Shown one piece after another: positions 63,643 through 64,000 of a stretch of 64,000 nt of DNA (positions are counted from its first letter, which is position 1; each line of letters begins with the position of its first letter). The position numbers and the translations under genes were made by a program. Location: NCBI RefSeq assembly GCF_004011865.1, contig NZ_RKLP01000012.1:171201-235200 (forward strand), written 5' to 3'. This stretch comes from Prescottella agglutinans (GTDB lineage Bacteria > Actinomycetota > Actinomycetes > Mycobacteriales > Mycobacteriaceae). Under the pieces are notes generated by a model. It was not told where the DNA came from and did no database searches. It was given only the letters and a program-made list of their open reading frames with translations.

Positions 63643-63705
63643 CCTACTTTCGATACCGCTGGCTCCGGTATAGCCTCGGGCGTCTCCTCGACGGAAGGAT
63701 CCGTG

Positions 63706-64000
63706 GTGTCCGAAATCGCCTCCCCCGATGTGTTCGCACCGGCCAAGCTCGGCCCGATCACGTTGCGTAACCGCATCATCAAGTCCGCGACGTTCGAGGG
63801 GCGGACCCCGCAGGCGCTGGTCACCGACGCGTTGATCGACTTCCATCGCCGGCCCGCCGCGGGTGGGGTCGGCATGACGACCGTGGCGTACTGCGCGGTG
63901 CAGCCCGAGGGGCGTACCGAGCGCGGTCAGCTGTGGATGCGGCCGGAGGTGGTGCCGGGTCTGCGCAGGCTCACCGACGCGATCCACGCCGAGGGGGCGG
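63706..64000 (+). CDS. Old Yellow Enzyme-family NADH:flavin oxidoreductase, 3' end cut by window edge
   Basis: The first 98 residues are visible: FAPAKLGPITLRNRIIKSATFEGRTPQALVTDALIDFHRRPAAGGVGMTTVAYCAVQPEGR. The LGPITLRNRI and KSATFEG patterns are the FMN-binding start of the OYE family. GTG follows AAGGA by 6 nt; an in-frame GTG sits 3 nt earlier. It reduces activated C=C bonds; the gene runs off the window. Confidence 0.85.
   Translation, partial: MSEIASPDVFAPAKLGPITLRNRIIKSATFEGRTPQALVTDALIDFHRRPAAGGVGMTTVAYCAVQPEGRTERGQLWMRPEVVPGLRRLTDAIHAEGA

Overview
The window reads as chromosomal DNA of a mycolic-acid-containing actinomycete, most like Rhodococcus/Prescottella (Nocardiaceae). Signs are high GC (roughly 70% by eye), many GTG starts, an antigen-85-type mycolyltransferase, an Rpf protein and a PrrA/PrrB pair. 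The central gene order also follows, from memory, the Mycobacterium tuberculosis Rv0861c-Rv0903c block: XPB helicase, helicase partner, rpfA, cold-shock protein, DUF2771, MFS, DUF3027, PAP2/DUF2530, MarR, SpoU methyltransferase, DUF2537, sepH, serC, citA, pdxH, gltA2, prrBA. No tRNA, rRNA, insertion sequence, prophage or CRISPR array was seen.

Region by region. 1-3.8 kb: a truncated thioesterase, a hexapeptide-repeat beta-helix protein, and a TetR regulator divergent from an orphan MCE protein, with two palindromes between them. 3.9-9.5 kb: DUF3239 protein, XPB helicase, a trio of very small genes, the XPB partner and a 62-aa conserved protein. 9.6-12.1 kb: an Rpf gene with a c-di-AMP (ydaO-type) riboswitch and a perfect CRP-type site far upstream, then small membrane proteins and a secreted protein. 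12.4-17.1 kb: a seven-gene minus-strand operon with two SipW-type signal peptidases and five exported proteins carrying SipW-dependent or alternate-type signals, the most unusual system in the window. 17.4-30.4 kb: a TPP enzyme/cyclase pair, cold-shock protein, DUF2771/MFS, glutamine cyclotransferase lipoprotein, DUF3027, an Hsp90-like ATPase with an apparent CTG start, PAP2 phosphatase, purine permease and MarR.

30.4-37.3 kb: a catabolic-looking cluster of duplicated HxlR regulator, carotenoid oxygenase and SCP-x thiolase on the minus strand, divergent from a thiolase lacking its second catalytic cysteine and an acyl-CoA synthetase. 37.4-49.2 kb: TetR, RNA methyltransferase, sepH, serC, two citrate synthases, pdxH, MFS, sugar kinase and a tandem-FKBP protein. 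49.2-55.4 kb: F420-type nitroreductase, mycolyltransferase, and PrrA-PrrB coupled to a large membrane protein with a kinase-like centre. 55.5-64 kb: MarR; a fumarylacetoacetate-hydrolase-family enzyme divergent from a GntR regulator; a BlaI/M56 peptidase pair followed by BlaI-like palindromes and DsbA/CcdA thiol-redox genes; photolyase; DUF1254 protein; and the start of an Old Yellow Enzyme gene.

Start sites were chosen by ribosome-binding site, stop-start overlap (ATGA/GTGA) or, for many GTG genes, a -10-like hexamer 6-8 nt upstream of the start, which suggests leaderless transcripts. All family assignments are from reading the sequence; no search was run.
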